A program made the translations under genes and the position numbers. Below are positions 39,921-52,914 of a DNA stretch of 64,000 bases, piece after piece. The notes under the pieces were generated by a model. It saw only the letters and a list, made by a program, of their open reading frames with translations, was not told where the DNA came from and did no database searches. Each line of letters begins with the position of its first letter. The stretch's first letter is position 1. The stretch comes from Ligustrum vulgare (lineage: Eukaryota; Streptophyta; Magnoliopsida; Lamiales; Oleaceae), in contig OY743169.1 of NCBI GenBank assembly GCA_963555705.1, positions 6,262,014 through 6,326,013 on the forward strand. The letters run 5' to 3'.

Positions 39921-40836
39921 GTGACCACATATATATAGGCAAAAATGGCGGGAAATTTTTTGAATCTCAACCTTTCGCTTTGGACACATGTCAACCATCT
40001 GACTTAAGGTTGTTCACCTCATCACATTAATTGAAGAAGAAAAAAGTGGGCAAAACGCGTCATTCGCTGTCAGAAATAAATATGATAACTGTCAAAGAAT
40101 AAATGCAATCAGAGATCTATTGCAGATCTCTGATGCACATGGGCCAATGATTGGAACAATTTCATAACGTCCAAATATGAGCTAGACTAGATGTTTGGAG
40201 TATAACAGGTCGGCACATCTTGACCATTGGGCTGACCTGGGTGCCCGATCTCTCTAAAACTAGTAACCAAATAACCAATAGGTCGGGCATAAATGCCTGA
40301 CCAAACATAGCTCGGGTTGTTTCCCGGCCTAACTAGGTTATTCATTCAATTTATTCATAAGCCGACATAATATCCAGGACATACTTTGTCACTAAGGTCG
40401 GGTATTCCCGACCATATCTTTATCTTGTCATTTGTGGTCGGTCCATCTCGGTCCTATTACACTTAAAGCCCAATACAAACAGGACTCTAAGCATCCTTCG
40501 TTTATGGGCTTTATCAATGGGCTATCGTCTTGGGCCCCCAAGACAAGACGTATTCTATAAGGAAACATCCTAAAAAAGGAGAGCTCAATTTTTGTAAGGT
40601 TAGAACTCCTCCTAAAAGGTACCAAAAGGACTCCTTTTAATTAAAGAATGTTATGGGCTTTTTCAGCCCTATAAATATAACTCATTTACTTACAGATAAT
40701 TCATTCATAATTCACAGCATATTTTCCCAGTTATATATTTTCTCTCTCTATTTTTCTTTTTCTAGAAAACTAATTCTCATGCCGGACCGGAAGGGCGACG
40801 GGGAGATTCCTCATCGTCTTTTTTGCAGGTCATTCA
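39921..40836 (+). repeat. Probable 3' LTR of the Tat element
   Basis: A purine-rich run (AAATGAAAGGGAGGATAG) precedes TGACCACATATATATAGG. A TATA box (CTATAAATATAAC, about 40670), a pyrimidine-rich leader and the tail TTTTTTGCAGGTCATTCA follow, as in other Tat LTRs. Both ends are estimates, because the partner LTR is missing. Confidence 0.45.
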
Positions 40837-40864
40837 AAGCGAATCCATTCATCTTTTCTAGTGA

Positions 40865-41068
40865 TCAAATAACTCCAAATCTTGCCACGTCAATGTTAGG
40901 AATTTTTACAGCATCAAGCTGGTTTAGAGTTTTTCGTTCATAACTTTCGTCCTTGTACGAAATGATGTAGTCATGACCTCGCGTGTAAAACGATGTTGTT
41001 TCCCACTTTCCAAAAATAACGTTTCGGTCTGTTGTTGATGTGTAATGTTGCTTGATAACCTTACTCAT
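40865..41068 (-). CDS. Short unknown ORF (67 aa)
   Basis: The predicted peptide has mixed composition (SFYTRGHDYIISYKDESY) unlike the AT-rich chance ORFs around it. It starts with ATG 30 bp from the Tat LTR end. I do not recognise it. It may be a fragment of a host gene or part of an untranslated retroelement region. Confidence 0.2.
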   Translation of the reverse strand: MSKVIKQHYTSTTDRNVIFGKWETTSFYTRGHDYIISYKDESYERKTLNQLDAVKIPNIDVARFGVI

Positions 41069-41243
41069 TTTCCTTCTACAAAATTATTTGTTTTAGAATA
41101 GAATGTTATTTCTTTAATCTTGTAGATGGAAAATATAAAATGCTGCTTCTTTGTTTGTTATTGTAGATTTATTTTACCTAAATTCAATTTATTGAGCCAG
41201 AGACACAATAGTTTGAATGTGTAAATTATTTATCATGATCATG

Positions 41244-41282
<39 letters not shown>

Positions 41283-41812
41283 TGTTTACCTTATTTTTTA
41301 GCACTATGTTATTCATTTTCATAATCTCTCAATTTTGGAATTTTCAATCCCACTATATTCAAACATAATAGCTGTGTAGATTTTTTAGAACTTAATGGTC
41401 AGCTAATATTGCCTTTATAATGATCACGTGCTTCAGATCTTCTCCTTTTGCATTCTGTTATTCATTTTCATTCTCTCAATTTAGGAATTTTCAATTCCAT
41501 TATTTTCAAACATAATAGTTTTTCTTCAAACATCTCCTTCACCTTTACCTCAATACTTAATTCATAAATGAATTTGACAATTCAAAATTAACATTTTGAC
41601 TTACAAACAATAAAATATAACTGTCAATTACGAGAAGTTCATGCTAATATTTGATTAAAATTGCGGCCCTTGCATTGCACGCGTGGTGAATAGTGAAAAT
41701 TAAAAGAGCTAGTAAAAAAAATGTATATATGCTAGTTGCATTGGACAAAATTGTCAACTGATATGGCACATCATGACTTCACTACTAAAAAATAAATTTT
41801 GTTTTAGTAAAT
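41069..41812. other. Spacer with a CT/GT microsatellite
   Basis: A run of (CT)n followed by (GT)n lies at about 41247-41284. Two similar segments (41325-41400 and 41470-41530) share TCTCAATTT-GGAATTTTCAATCCCA/TTCCA-type words, a small local duplication. No gene is seen. Confidence 0.6.
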
Positions 41813-42287
41813 TTAGGGTATGTTTGATTGCGAGGGTGGAAGTATACACGAAAAAATATTTTTCAAGCAATTAATTTGTTTGGAAAATATGAATTGAAAG
41901 TGTTTGATTGATTTAATTTTCTATATGGAAAAAGTGGAGAACTTTTCAAGTTTTATTGTTTGATTGATATTATTTTTCATGGCAAATACAATAAAATCTA
42001 GCTATTTTAATCAATTTTTATTTTATTTTTTAACTATAATTTTACTTGATAATAATAATATTATTATTTTTAAAATAAAAATAAGTCAATTAATAATAGC
42101 AAATTGATCAAACATAACTTAAAATTTCTGAAAACATGGACACTGAATCAAGGCAAATTAGGCGCGTGCATTGGTGCCAAGAAAAGATTTTCTAGTCCAA
42201 AGTTTTGCCATCAAATAGGTGTAAAAGAGGAAAGGTGGAATAATATTTTCTATGGAAAAATATTCAAGTGCATCAAATAGAGCTTTA
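41813..42287. mobile_element. MITE-like element of the GTTTGATT family, copy 1
   Basis: Ends near TATGTTTGATTG and the inverse of CATCAAATAGAGC. The interior (TTTCTATATGGAAAAAGTGGAGAACTT-type words) is shared with 42289-42808 and, inverted, with 62555-63094. Confidence 0.6.
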
Positions 42288-42288
42288 G

Positions 42289-42808
42289 ACTGCGTTTGAT
42301 CGGGATGATAGAATTTGAGTGAAAAGAAAATGAATTTTAGGGAATTGAATTTTTGGGAATTAGATTTTAATGTGTTTGATTGGTTTAATTTTCTAGGTGG
42401 AAAAAGTGAAAAGTTTTTCAACTTTTATTGTTTGATTGACATTATTTTCCATGACAAATAAAACAAAATTTAGCTATTTTAATAAAAAAAAAAAATATTT
42501 TTTTTTATTTTTTTCACACATTTGTACTTGATAATAATAATGTTAATTTTTGAAAAAAATATAATACAATTAACAACAATAAAAATGATCAAATGTGATG
42601 AAAATAGTTATATATTTTACTTGAAAAATAAATTCTATTAGTTGACTAGGAAAACTAATTCACCAAAAATATGGAACACTCGTACGTGGAAGGAAAAGAA
42701 GGAAAATAGAATTGCCAAGAGAAGTGTACATTTCAAACACCAAAAGGAGGAAAATGGTGAAAATGTTTTCAATTACAGGGAAAATGTTGTGTTTCAAACA
42801 AAGCCTTA
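42289..42808. mobile_element. MITE-like element of the GTTTGATT family, copy 2
   Basis: Ends CTGCGTTTGATC and the inverse of TTTCAAACAAAGCC. Directly abuts copy 1, in the same orientation. Confidence 0.6.
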
Positions 42809-43650
42809 GAGTCGATTGTCTCAATAGTTTTTGTTATGATGTTCGGTTGTAAGTATATACTATATATACATATAATTTGAAAGATTTAATACAATTATTT
42901 TTTTTTTTTTTTTTTAAGGTCTTTTGATTGAATTTCTGACAAGCAATGTAATACTTAACTCTTTTTTTTTTTTTTTTGTTTCTAGATAAGATATGACTCG
43001 AGCATCCAAGTATTAAAACCCAGGGTTCAATCTATAAAGACTAATATTGTTACGGGAAGTTGACCAAACCCTTGTATATTTTATGATCAATCAATATTAG
43101 ATACATCTGCTAACATGCCCTTGGAAATTGTGTCTCGTTTGAATTGAGTAATTTTGAAATCTTGTGTGCTCGTTTTTTAGTTTTAGTTGGGTAGAAGTAA
43201 CCATTTTATGAGCTATAATATAATATCATATTAAAATTCAAAGATTCATCATAAAATATCAATTTCGTTAAGGGAAAATCACCTCAACTCCTTATATGTC
43301 ATTTATTATGATTATTCGAAATATAGGATTTATTCCTTAATAATGGATATATAATTTGATAACACTGTTTGATTTATAAATTAGTTTATTTATAATTTTG
43401 AGATAAAAAGTTGTGCTTGAAAAATGAAGAGAGAAAATGTATATAGTTAAAAATAATTTGAAGTTTATAAAATGATTTACAAATCAGTTTATTTTAGTAT
43501 GATTCATTTGTTTATCAATTATAGGCAATATTGTTGTCATTCTATTTCTAGGAACCAGTGAACCAGAAGTGGGATGAGTCCAGGTCACTTTGACTCGATC
43601 AAATGGATTTAGAAAAAGTCAAATTGATGGAGGTCAGAGCCAAATTTAGA
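42809..43650. other. AT-rich spacer before copy B
   Basis: Poly-T runs at about 42900-42916 and 42962-42977. No gene or repeat boundary recognised. Confidence 0.5.
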
Positions 43651-44516
43651 AAAAGTCTTGACATGATTAAGATCACTAGTTTTAAGGGACTGTATAAAAG
43701 AGTGTCATGTCACTGTCGTTTTTAACCTCAAAAAGCATACTTTATAATTTTATGTCTTTAATTTTTAACATCGACATAGTGATACAAAGCATAATATTAA
43801 TAGATATGACATACAATTAATTTTAATATTATGTGACTATTTTTATCATACCTCACTCTATCCTTTTGCTTTACATCCTCATTAATTCCACTTTCTTTGC
43901 AAAAATCCAACTTAATTACTCTTAAACACGAATTTAATATTCTAAAGTTGCTTCATTATGATACTTTAATAAATGCGATACATATAGCATATTTTTAGAA
44001 AAAAGTAAACGCTCTAGTTGGAAATGTTGTGTGGACATCATAAACTAAGTCCATGTTTGGTATTCATCAAATTTTTTTTTTTTTTTCTACAATAATCAAT
44101 TTTAACAACACATTTTAATATTAAAATATTCAACACATATATCTAAAACTTTTCTTTCATTTTCAACAACAAAATATCACATCAATCATTATTCAAAACA
44201 ATTTATTTCCAAAATAATATACATCAAACACACTAAATGATCTTTGTTTTTATCAATAATTCAATGTGAGTTGTTATTCAATATTGGTTTTTTAGACTAA
44301 TTTGTATTATTTTATTTTAAAGAATGTCATCTACCTTTGAGTTTTACACGTATACAACTAGCGATTTTGAGTTTTATATTTTTAATAATGCAAAATAGTG
44401 AAAGGACACTAATATTGAGATGAGGGAATGTTCGATGTTTTCAAAATTGTAGTTGAGACATACTGTGTTAAAATGATCTAGATATGTATAAAATATTTAT
44501 AGATATGCTGACTAGG

Positions 44517-45349
44517 CAGGGGCGGAACTATGCTTTGGCATTAGTCCGCTCAAGCCAACTACAAAATTCTGAAAATTTTGATTTTTTTTTTTTTTGGGTA
44601 GTATTATTTTAAATTTTGAAGTTCATTTGAGCTCTCAATTTCAGTTCATTTGGGCTTTGATTGATGCTTATTAATTGTTTTGAGTGTGTTAATTAATTTA
44701 GGCTGTATTCGGCGGCCTCATTTGCATTATAATTTGTTTTATTTGTATTTTCTAGATAAAATGTGTGATTAATAATTGGAGAGAGAAATTGTGAGTGGTT
44801 AAGAGCTTGTTTGTTAAAGTTAAAATTTTTACCACAACTTTTCAAATTCAATCTCAACCATTCATTCTTAGTCAAGCCCACCATTTTTTACTTTTCAAAT
44901 ATTTTTAAATCACACATCCATCAAAAAATCAAAAAAAATTATAAAAATCAAAATTTTTCACATTACCAAACAGGCTCTAAAAAGTAGTTTTAAAAATTGT
45001 GTAATTTAAATTTGGATTTAAAATGGCTTAAAGTACAATTGCCGAACACAGCCTTAAATTATTTAGGTTTTATTTAGAATTTTTTGTGGTAGTTAATTTT
45101 TTTATTATAGAAGTACTTATTTGGATTTTTTTGCGCTACACTGGAAATAGCTTATTTAGGTTTTATTGACATTGAAGTATAATTATTTTGTTATATTTAC
45201 GAATTTGAAGTCTAAATCATTCTTATCTTTGGCTTGAAAAAAAAAAATTCGGGGGCTCCGCCCCCGAACCCCCGGGAGGGGGGTCTCCCCCCTCCACCCC
45301 CCATTTTTTATCTAGCCTACTACATTTTTAAATCCTAGTTCCGCCCCTG
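44517..45349. mobile_element. Non-autonomous hAT element, 833 bp, TSD TGACTAGG
   Basis: Ends CAGGGGCGGAACTA and the inverse CAGGGGCGGAACTAGG, flanked by TGACTAGG at 44509-44516 and 45350-45357. Copy A has the empty site near 17662 (CCGACTTGG). A smaller TIR element with ends AGAGC(T/C)TGTTTG lies inside (44812-44978). A strongly GC-palindromic stretch of C and G runs sits near the right end (45250-45300). No transposase. Confidence 0.93.
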
Positions 45350-45932
45350 TGACTAGGTAAAAAGAGAAGGTCTAACATGATTACGATCGATATTCATATT
45401 GAATCCAGACTATGTCCGATCAAAAGCCAACTATCTACTAAGTCTGGTCTTAGACCAACTCATTTTTGTTATGATCAATCGTTCTACTTTCACATGATAT
45501 CCATACAATGTAGGCTTTTAATATCTTTTGTCTCAATTATGATGTAAAACGATTTTGATTATTTAAGTTGTAATTTTGCTTCTTTTTTTTTTTTGCTTAT
45601 TCAAATTACAAGGGGTTGGTTGATACTATTTAAATGTCAAATGGACCAAAGGAAAATCATATAATTAAAAGTTGGAAGTTGACTATACAAACCAAAACTT
45701 ACTGATTGCATCCCACCAATTTCTTTAATTAATAGCATTTCAGCCTTTCCTTCCCTGCGTCGGATAAAAAAGAAATGTGTTTTTCATTATTGACTCAATT
45801 ACCCCCAAGAAATTGGTGCTAATAATTCTAAGAATATTTTGGTAATTTGAATTTTATTTTTATATTCAACAAATAGGCATTGCACATGAATGCCACCCCC
45901 GAAGCTATGAGGGTGATGGCATCTTCTTAATC

Positions 45933-45942
45933 CTATATATAG
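45933..45942 (+). promoter_or_regulatory. TATA box of TIP4;1
   Basis: CTATATATAG occurs 95-104 bp before the start codon at 46037. A CCAAT word follows at about 45946, on the downstream side, so its role is doubtful. Confidence 0.5.
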
Positions 45943-46036
45943 TAGCCAATCAGAGTCCAAGAAATTGCATTGCTCTGTGTGGCATAATTTAAAATAATTA
46001 CCAAACAAGTCACATATTCGCGGCGACGGAGAAATC

Positions 46037-47621
46037 ATGGCTAAAATTGCCTTGGGAAATGCTCGAGAGGCCTTTCAATCGGACTGCATCCAGGCCCTTG
46101 TTGTGGAATTCATTTGCACGTTTCTTTTTGTGTTCGCCGGGGTCGGCGCCGCCATGGCCACCGGTAATGAGTTGAGATTCCTCATTTAAATTCCATTTTC
46201 AACTACATGTATCTAATCTAGTATTAACAGATAAGCTGAACGGGGATCCGTTGGTGGGACTATTTTTTGTGGCTATGGCACATGCGTTGGTTGTTGCGGT
46301 GATGATTTCAGCTGGATTCCGTATTTCCGGTGGCCACCTAAACCCGGCCGTCACACTCGGCCTATTAGCCGGTGGCCATATTACCGTCGTCAGATCATTC
46401 CTCTACTGGATTGATCAGTTATTGGCTTCTACAGCAGCTTGTACTTTGCTCAAGTACCTCACTGGAGGACTCGTAAGCACATAATTGCTTTTCCTAGGCA
46501 TTCGATCAGTTTTCTCTTTGAAAATGCAAAATCTGTAAAAAGTTGCCGAAAACGTCTTAGGATGTTTTACTAGACATGAATCATACACGATATCGAAAGA
46601 ACAAATAGAGAAACGACCTAGCAAAATTTCATTTCATTCACTTCGGCTTCTTATCTTAATGATCTTGGTTAGTCTAGCTAGGTATGTAAAATGACGAAGA
46701 ATTACATGTCTTAGATGATTTTATGATATTTCTCGATTAGCTGTCAAGAGGACTTAGAGGTGACGTATAGGCAGAGCGGCTCATTGAGGCTCATCCCATG
46801 AGTTGCTCGGTGTCCGAAACGCTCGGTTTGCGAGTTGCCCTGAGAGGCTTGTGTCCACGAGCTCGCTCGTATGATTTTGTGGCCAAAATAAATATTTTTT
46901 TTGAAGTTATAAAAAAAAAAAAAAAAATGAGGGTTTGTGGGCCAAGCTCGGCTCATCTCATTGTCCACGAGTTCAAGGGCACCGGCTCGGCCATTTTCCA
47001 TCCCTATGTGGGCTTCCTCTTGAGATTAGACGTGAAAAGTTCATCACCTTTTCTTCTCTTTTTGCATTTTATTTGTGTATATTCACTTGAAAATATAGGT
47101 TATAAAGTTTCAGTTTTTTCTCAAATAGGTTGATAACCTGTCACGGCACTTTATTCAGGGTAAATTACTTTCCCGAAAAACTTATTACTGTTACATTCTA
47201 ACGTAGAATCTTCAATCTTGCGATTTCTTGATTCTTGCAGACCATACCAGTACATACACTTGCAACTGGGGTGAATTTCACCCAAGGGATTATAATGGAA
47301 ATTGTATTGACATTTTCCTTGTTATTCACTGTTTATACAACAATTGTGGATCCCAAGAAGGGGTTCCTTGAAGGGATGGGCCCACTTCTTACTGGGCTTG
47401 TTGTTGGTGCCAACGTTATGGCTGGTGGGCCATTCTCAGGGGCTTCAATGAACCCTGCCAGGTCATTCGGGCCTGCTTTGGTCAGCGGTGACTGGACCGA
47501 TCACTGGGTTTACTGGGTTGGGCCACTCATTGGAGGTGGGCTTGCTGGATATATCTATGAGAAATTCTTCATTGTCAGATCTCACGTTCCACTCTCACGA
47601 GAGGAAGTTCTAATGGGTTAA
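46037..47621 (+). CDS. TIP4;1: Tonoplast intrinsic protein, TIP4;1-type aquaporin
   Basis: A vacuolar-membrane channel for water and probably small solutes such as urea. Three exons (46037-46163, 46231-46472, 47241-47621) give 249 aa, normal for TIPs, with clean phases and the two-intron structure common in the family. Six membrane segments are evident, with the two half-helix motifs GGHLNPAVT (NPA at 80-82) and [10 protein letters not shown] (NPA at 194-196). Of the selectivity filter, His60 in the AHA segment and Arg197 are present. The segments [29 protein letters not shown] and [16 protein letters not shown] fit TIP4 best. The 768-bp second intron includes GC-richer, repeat-like DNA (about 46740-47000). 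The gene sits inside copy B of the duplication; the matching part of copy A has lost it or never had it. Confidence 0.95.
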
Positions 47622-48508
<887 letters not shown>

Positions 48509-49890
48509 TTACCATTTTTACCACATACAAATATTATTTTAATATTTTAAAAAAAATGCAGAAAGGTGAATTGTTTTACCATCTTTGTGAGGAAAAGGGC
48601 TATGAATTAAGAATTTTAGTGATTGTACCATGAATATATCAACTTGATTTTCGAATTTAACTATAAAATTAGGCTCATACAATACATATGCAAGATTTAA
48701 CTTACATATTCTCTTTAGAACCGACGATTTTATTTTAATATATTGTATCATTGTTCTTAATCACATTCTTCCCAAAAAGAGATGTAGGTGTTATATTTTG
48801 ATTTTTTAAGTATTAATTATTAATTTCAAGTGTTTTTCTAATAAAATAATCATTAATTTTAAAAAATATCGTTACATTAATTGATTCTTCTTTCTTCATA
48901 TTGAGAATTTCTTTATTCATATAATTACATTATTATTTTAATATTTTAATAAAAATTGCTAACTAACCAGTTGTTTAATAAAAATTTTATGAATTAATTG
49001 TTAATATTTGTAATATATATTCTGTATATTGTAATTATTTAAATTTATAATAAAAAATAGAAAAATAACAGAATCAGTAATAAATCAAAATAAATCAAAA
49101 TGACGAATGAATTGTTCGAAATCTTAAGTTATAAAAATTAATACGACTTAATTAAATTTACTTTGAAAATTCACAAATTTATTATTTGTTTTAATTTGAT
49201 AACAAAAACAGCTCGAACTGAAATTAATCATCTATGAAAAAATTGAATTTAGTTAACAAATTATAGATGGTATTCTAGGATTTAAATGATTTAATATTTA
49301 AAATGAATGAGACATTGAGGAAAAGTAAAAAAAATGTAAAATAAAACTTTTACCTTTAATCATTGAGACGATTTTATAGATAATATGTTTACAGTTTGCT
49401 ATCACTTGTTAATTTATATTAAATTTCCCATTGAGTTCTTTGATTTGACATTCATATTACATATTTTTTCAAAATAATACATAAACTCGCAAAAAATTAA
49501 TGTAATTCATAATTTGTAATTAATTACATTAATTTAATTTATAATTAGCCACCGCTAAAACCGCCGTCGCGGGACCACCGTTGGGAAATTCCAACGGCAA
49601 ACATTTCTTTCTCTACGACGTTGAGAAAATAGATTTAGATTTCGTTTGTCGAGATGAGATCTGATTTGTCGTGGATATGAGAAAATAGATACCTGTCTAT
49701 CTTCTTCGCCTGTACCATCGTCACCACCGACAACTAAAATAGCCACCAGCAAAACTACAACAACAATATATATCTGATGTCAAATTTCCGTCAAGGCTTA
49801 CTGCGACATGGTTAATATTAAGGGATATCAGGGAAACAGCTTTCAGCTTTCTGAACATGATATAATGATGCCCTGCCAAAAAATTAATAA

Positions 49891-51511
49891 GGGAAGAATA
49901 CGTAACTAAGGTTTTTAAAATATACATTTTCAAAATTAAGAAACTTTTAATTATATATATTTTATTATTTATGGTCACAAGTCACAATTTTTTAGGTCAC
50001 AGCTTATTATGGTCACAAGTCACAAATTAGATCATAAATTTATGGTCACAGTCACAATTTTTTAGGTCACAATTTATTTCTCGATCACAAATTTTGAATT
50101 TCGTAGGTCACGATTTTTTTCGGTCGCAAATATCGTGTCAATTGGTCACAATTTAACAAATTATGAGTCACAAATTTCATTGGTCACAGTTTTTCTCGAA
50201 TACAAATGAAGAATTTTTTAGGTCACAATTTTCACAAATTTCTAATTTTCTTGGTCACATATCATGAATTTTATAGGTCACAATTTATAAAATTATTTGA
50301 TTAACTCATTTTTTGGTCACAAATAATCGATTTATTTGATCACAATCTATTTCTTAGTCACAAATCACAAGTTTAATAGGTCACATCAATTAATTAGTCA
50401 CAACTTATTTTATGATCACAATTATCAAATTATTAGGTCGCAATCATTCAATTAAATGTCACAAATTATCAAAATCTTTATGTCACATACTATTTACTAC
50501 TCACAAATAATAAATTTCATAGGTCACAATCATTTACTCAAGCACAAATGTAAGTCACAATTATAGATTTAATCACATTCTCAAATTTTTTAGGTCACAA
50601 CTTATCTATTTTATCAGTTACAATCACGATAATTGGTCACAATATTATACAAACACCACCACCCCTAACCCCACTACACTGCACCACCATGTTCAACACC
50701 TCTACCAACCACCTCCAACAACACCACCACCACCATCCCACCTCACTGTCGCCATCACCGCTGCCCAAACCGCCACCACTACCGGCCACCTCTCTACTTC
50801 GCAATCACCTCTAGACCCACAACTATCATCACAGCCGCCTCCTACGAACTAGCAGCTGTCTCCTCTGCACCACCGCGCAGCGACGAGGTCAACTCCACTA
50901 AAACTATACCATCGCTATCACCACCGCGTCCACCACCAAAACTCACCCGCACCGCACCACACCGCACCGCACCACCATCAGACAACACAACACAACACCA
51001 CCATAAACCACCGACACAGCAGCAACAAGGGAACACCGCTAGTGGATGTTGCACGGCGCAATAGCAGCGGCGCGAACCACTGTTTATGCTTCCAGTCGCA
51101 ATCGTCGCTGGATCTTGCCTTTGCTGCAGCGGCGCCTGACAGCGAGATCGCCGCTGGATCTCTGAGGTCTTTCCATTGCTGCAGCGGCGAGATCTCTGCT
51201 GGATCTTGTTTGCGACGGTTCATCTTTGCTACTGTCTGGTTCGTCGTTGTGGCCGTTCACTATCCGCCTATCCGACATCTGGCGACACTATATGGGGGTA
51301 GAGAGGGATGGAAGAGGATAGATAGAGAAAGAGATGAAAGTGATTTATGGTTAGAGTAAGGTGGGTAGGATAGTGTGGGGTTGGGTTGATTTAATTTAAT
51401 ATAATTATTAATTTTAAAATTTTCAATTAAAACCTAATTTTTGTATATATAAGATGTAAATCTTGTTTTTGAATTGTGAAGTTCAAAAACATGGGATGGT
51501 GTAATTTCCTC
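49891..51511. mobile_element. Non-autonomous Mutator-like element, 1.6 kb, TSD AATTAATAA
   Basis: Flanked by the 9-bp AATTAATAA (49882-49890, 51512-51520). Copy A keeps the empty site at 21323-21331. Ends GGGAAGAATACGTAAC and the inverse GAGGAAATTACACCATCC are related but diverged; the latter matches the GGGAAATTACA type seen in plant MULEs. The left half (49970-50650) holds about 24 GTCACA words. The right half (50660-51350) is GC-rich and proline/serine-like in translation (ACCACC repeats, GCTGCAGCGGCG words), possibly captured gene sequence. No transposase. Confidence 0.85.
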
Positions 51512-52060
51512 AATTAATAATTACAATAGCGTGTTCTACAGCAAGAGCCATTAGATATGAACACTAAATGTCCTGCAACCACAAGTTGCCAAGTTATTCC
51601 CTCCTTTAGAGATATTGCTCCTGTACCACGTTCTTTGAGCAAGATGAATAGACATGTTTAGCTTTTCGTGATTTCTCTTTAACTCTAAAATTGACACAGT
51701 AGACACCGATTCATTAACTGAAGAGCAAATTAGATACTCTAAGCAGTAGTAGTGAAGGAAGGGGAATTGGTGAGCAATGCTAAGAGCGCTCGTGCTTACT
51801 AATTTATTTGTCAGATCAAAGATGGAGATAAAAGTAGGAATTCAAGCCTACTTCAAATAATGGAAATCATGATTGGATGACTATGGAAGCGAAGGAAGGA
51901 GGAGATGGTGGTGGTGGTCGAGGTTTCAATTTTTCTTGACAGAGATGGAGGTGGTTGGGTCAAGATCCAAATTTGCATAGTGGTCAAGGGTTGTGTGACT
52001 GATGGTTAAGAAGGAGCGGGTGGTTATGGTTTGGTGGGAAATATGTTTTAGCATACAGAT

Positions 52061-52914
52061 TAGGCCTGAGCAAAAGAATTGGAACCAACGATTCAATTTG
52101 GTTCTTTCAAAATTTTAAACGATCATGGTTCTAAAAATCAAGAACCATTCGGCTATAGTTCCGGTTCTAGGTTTAGAACTAGAACCGATAGAGTAAAACA
52201 TGATTTTTTTTAATTTCTTTTTAAATATAAACTTTTTTTTTTAAAAAAAAACATCAATTCTTAAACTTAATATGTTTGTTATCTGGTCCATTTTAATTAT
52301 CAATTACCCAACAACTATTGACTCATTCAACATTACAATAACTATAAGCAAAACAAGTAATAAACAAAAAATCATAAATCTAAAATCATTTTTCTTTCAG
52401 TGGTTTTATCGTCCAGTTTCAAGCCTTCAACATTCAGTTCTTAAAAAATCAACAAACAATAAATCTTCAATCTCCATCTCACAATCAGTTGTTATCTTAT
52501 TTTCAAGGATTTGCTAGACTTGTGCGTTTGTTTCCTAAAAAAAGTGGAAAATTACGAGCAGAAATTGAAGAATTTTTTAGCGGAGCACATACACGTAGAT
52601 GATGAGATACATTACTGTCTGAAAGGGAGTGAATATTTTGATGTCAAGGACAAAGATGGCTGTTGTATTCACATATTGATCAAGGTCGATAACCTTACCG
52701 TCGTACGACTCTTACCAGCAGGAATCTACCATGGCTTCATCGCTTAAATTTGAAGATTCTAGTTTAGAAAATCGGAACCAGAACCAAAGGAACTGAATGA
52801 TTTTGTTCTTCTCTTACAAAAAGAACCAACGATTCTTTTTTCAAAAGAACATTGGTTCTTGGTTCCGTTCGGCTCCCTGCGAACTAAAATTATATGAAAT
52901 CACGCCCACCCCTA
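52061..52914. mobile_element. hAT-like element carrying an acireductone dioxygenase fragment (copy B, uninterrupted)
   Basis: Ends TAGGCCTGAGC and the inverse TAGGGGTGGGC, flanked by ATACAGAT (52053-52060) and ATATAGAT (52915-52922), an 8-bp duplication with one change. GGTTCT and AGAACC words are repeated near both ends. Same element as 21869-31823. Confidence 0.78.
52512..52745 (+). pseudogene. Acireductone dioxygenase fragment (copy B)
   Basis: The 78-aa reading contains NYEQKLKNFLAEHIHVDDEI, with the HxH-x3-E metal ligands of the ARD cupin fold, then YCLKGSEYFDVKDKDG and LPAGIYHGF, holding the later His ligand. Real ARD proteins are about 180-200 aa, so only the central third is here, without the usual N and C termini. 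It lies inside the hAT-like element, so this is a captured fragment of a methionine-salvage gene. Transcription is not expected. Confidence 0.8.

Larger units (their letters stand above)
32985..40836 (+). mobile_element. Decayed Tat/Retand-lineage Ty3-gypsy retrotransposon, 5' truncated
   Basis: Order on the plus strand: gag remnant (about 32992-33770), RT-RNase H (33827-35420), integrase (35844-36640), a tandem repeat block (37170-37420), an antisense ORF region (37900-39816, minus) and a probable 3' LTR (about 39921-40836). The archaeal-type RNase H and the extra antisense ORF between integrase and 3' LTR are features of the plant Tat lineage. The 5' LTR is missing, and the element starts abruptly at the end of the copy A MITE. 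Several in-frame stops and frameshifts and the apparent loss of the protease region show it is inactive. Confidence 0.85.

Noticed and set aside
50842..51359. Overlapping ORFs on both strands in GC-rich DNA
   Set aside because: All frames are open in low-complexity, stop-poor sequence inside a MULE; no protein motif is recognised.
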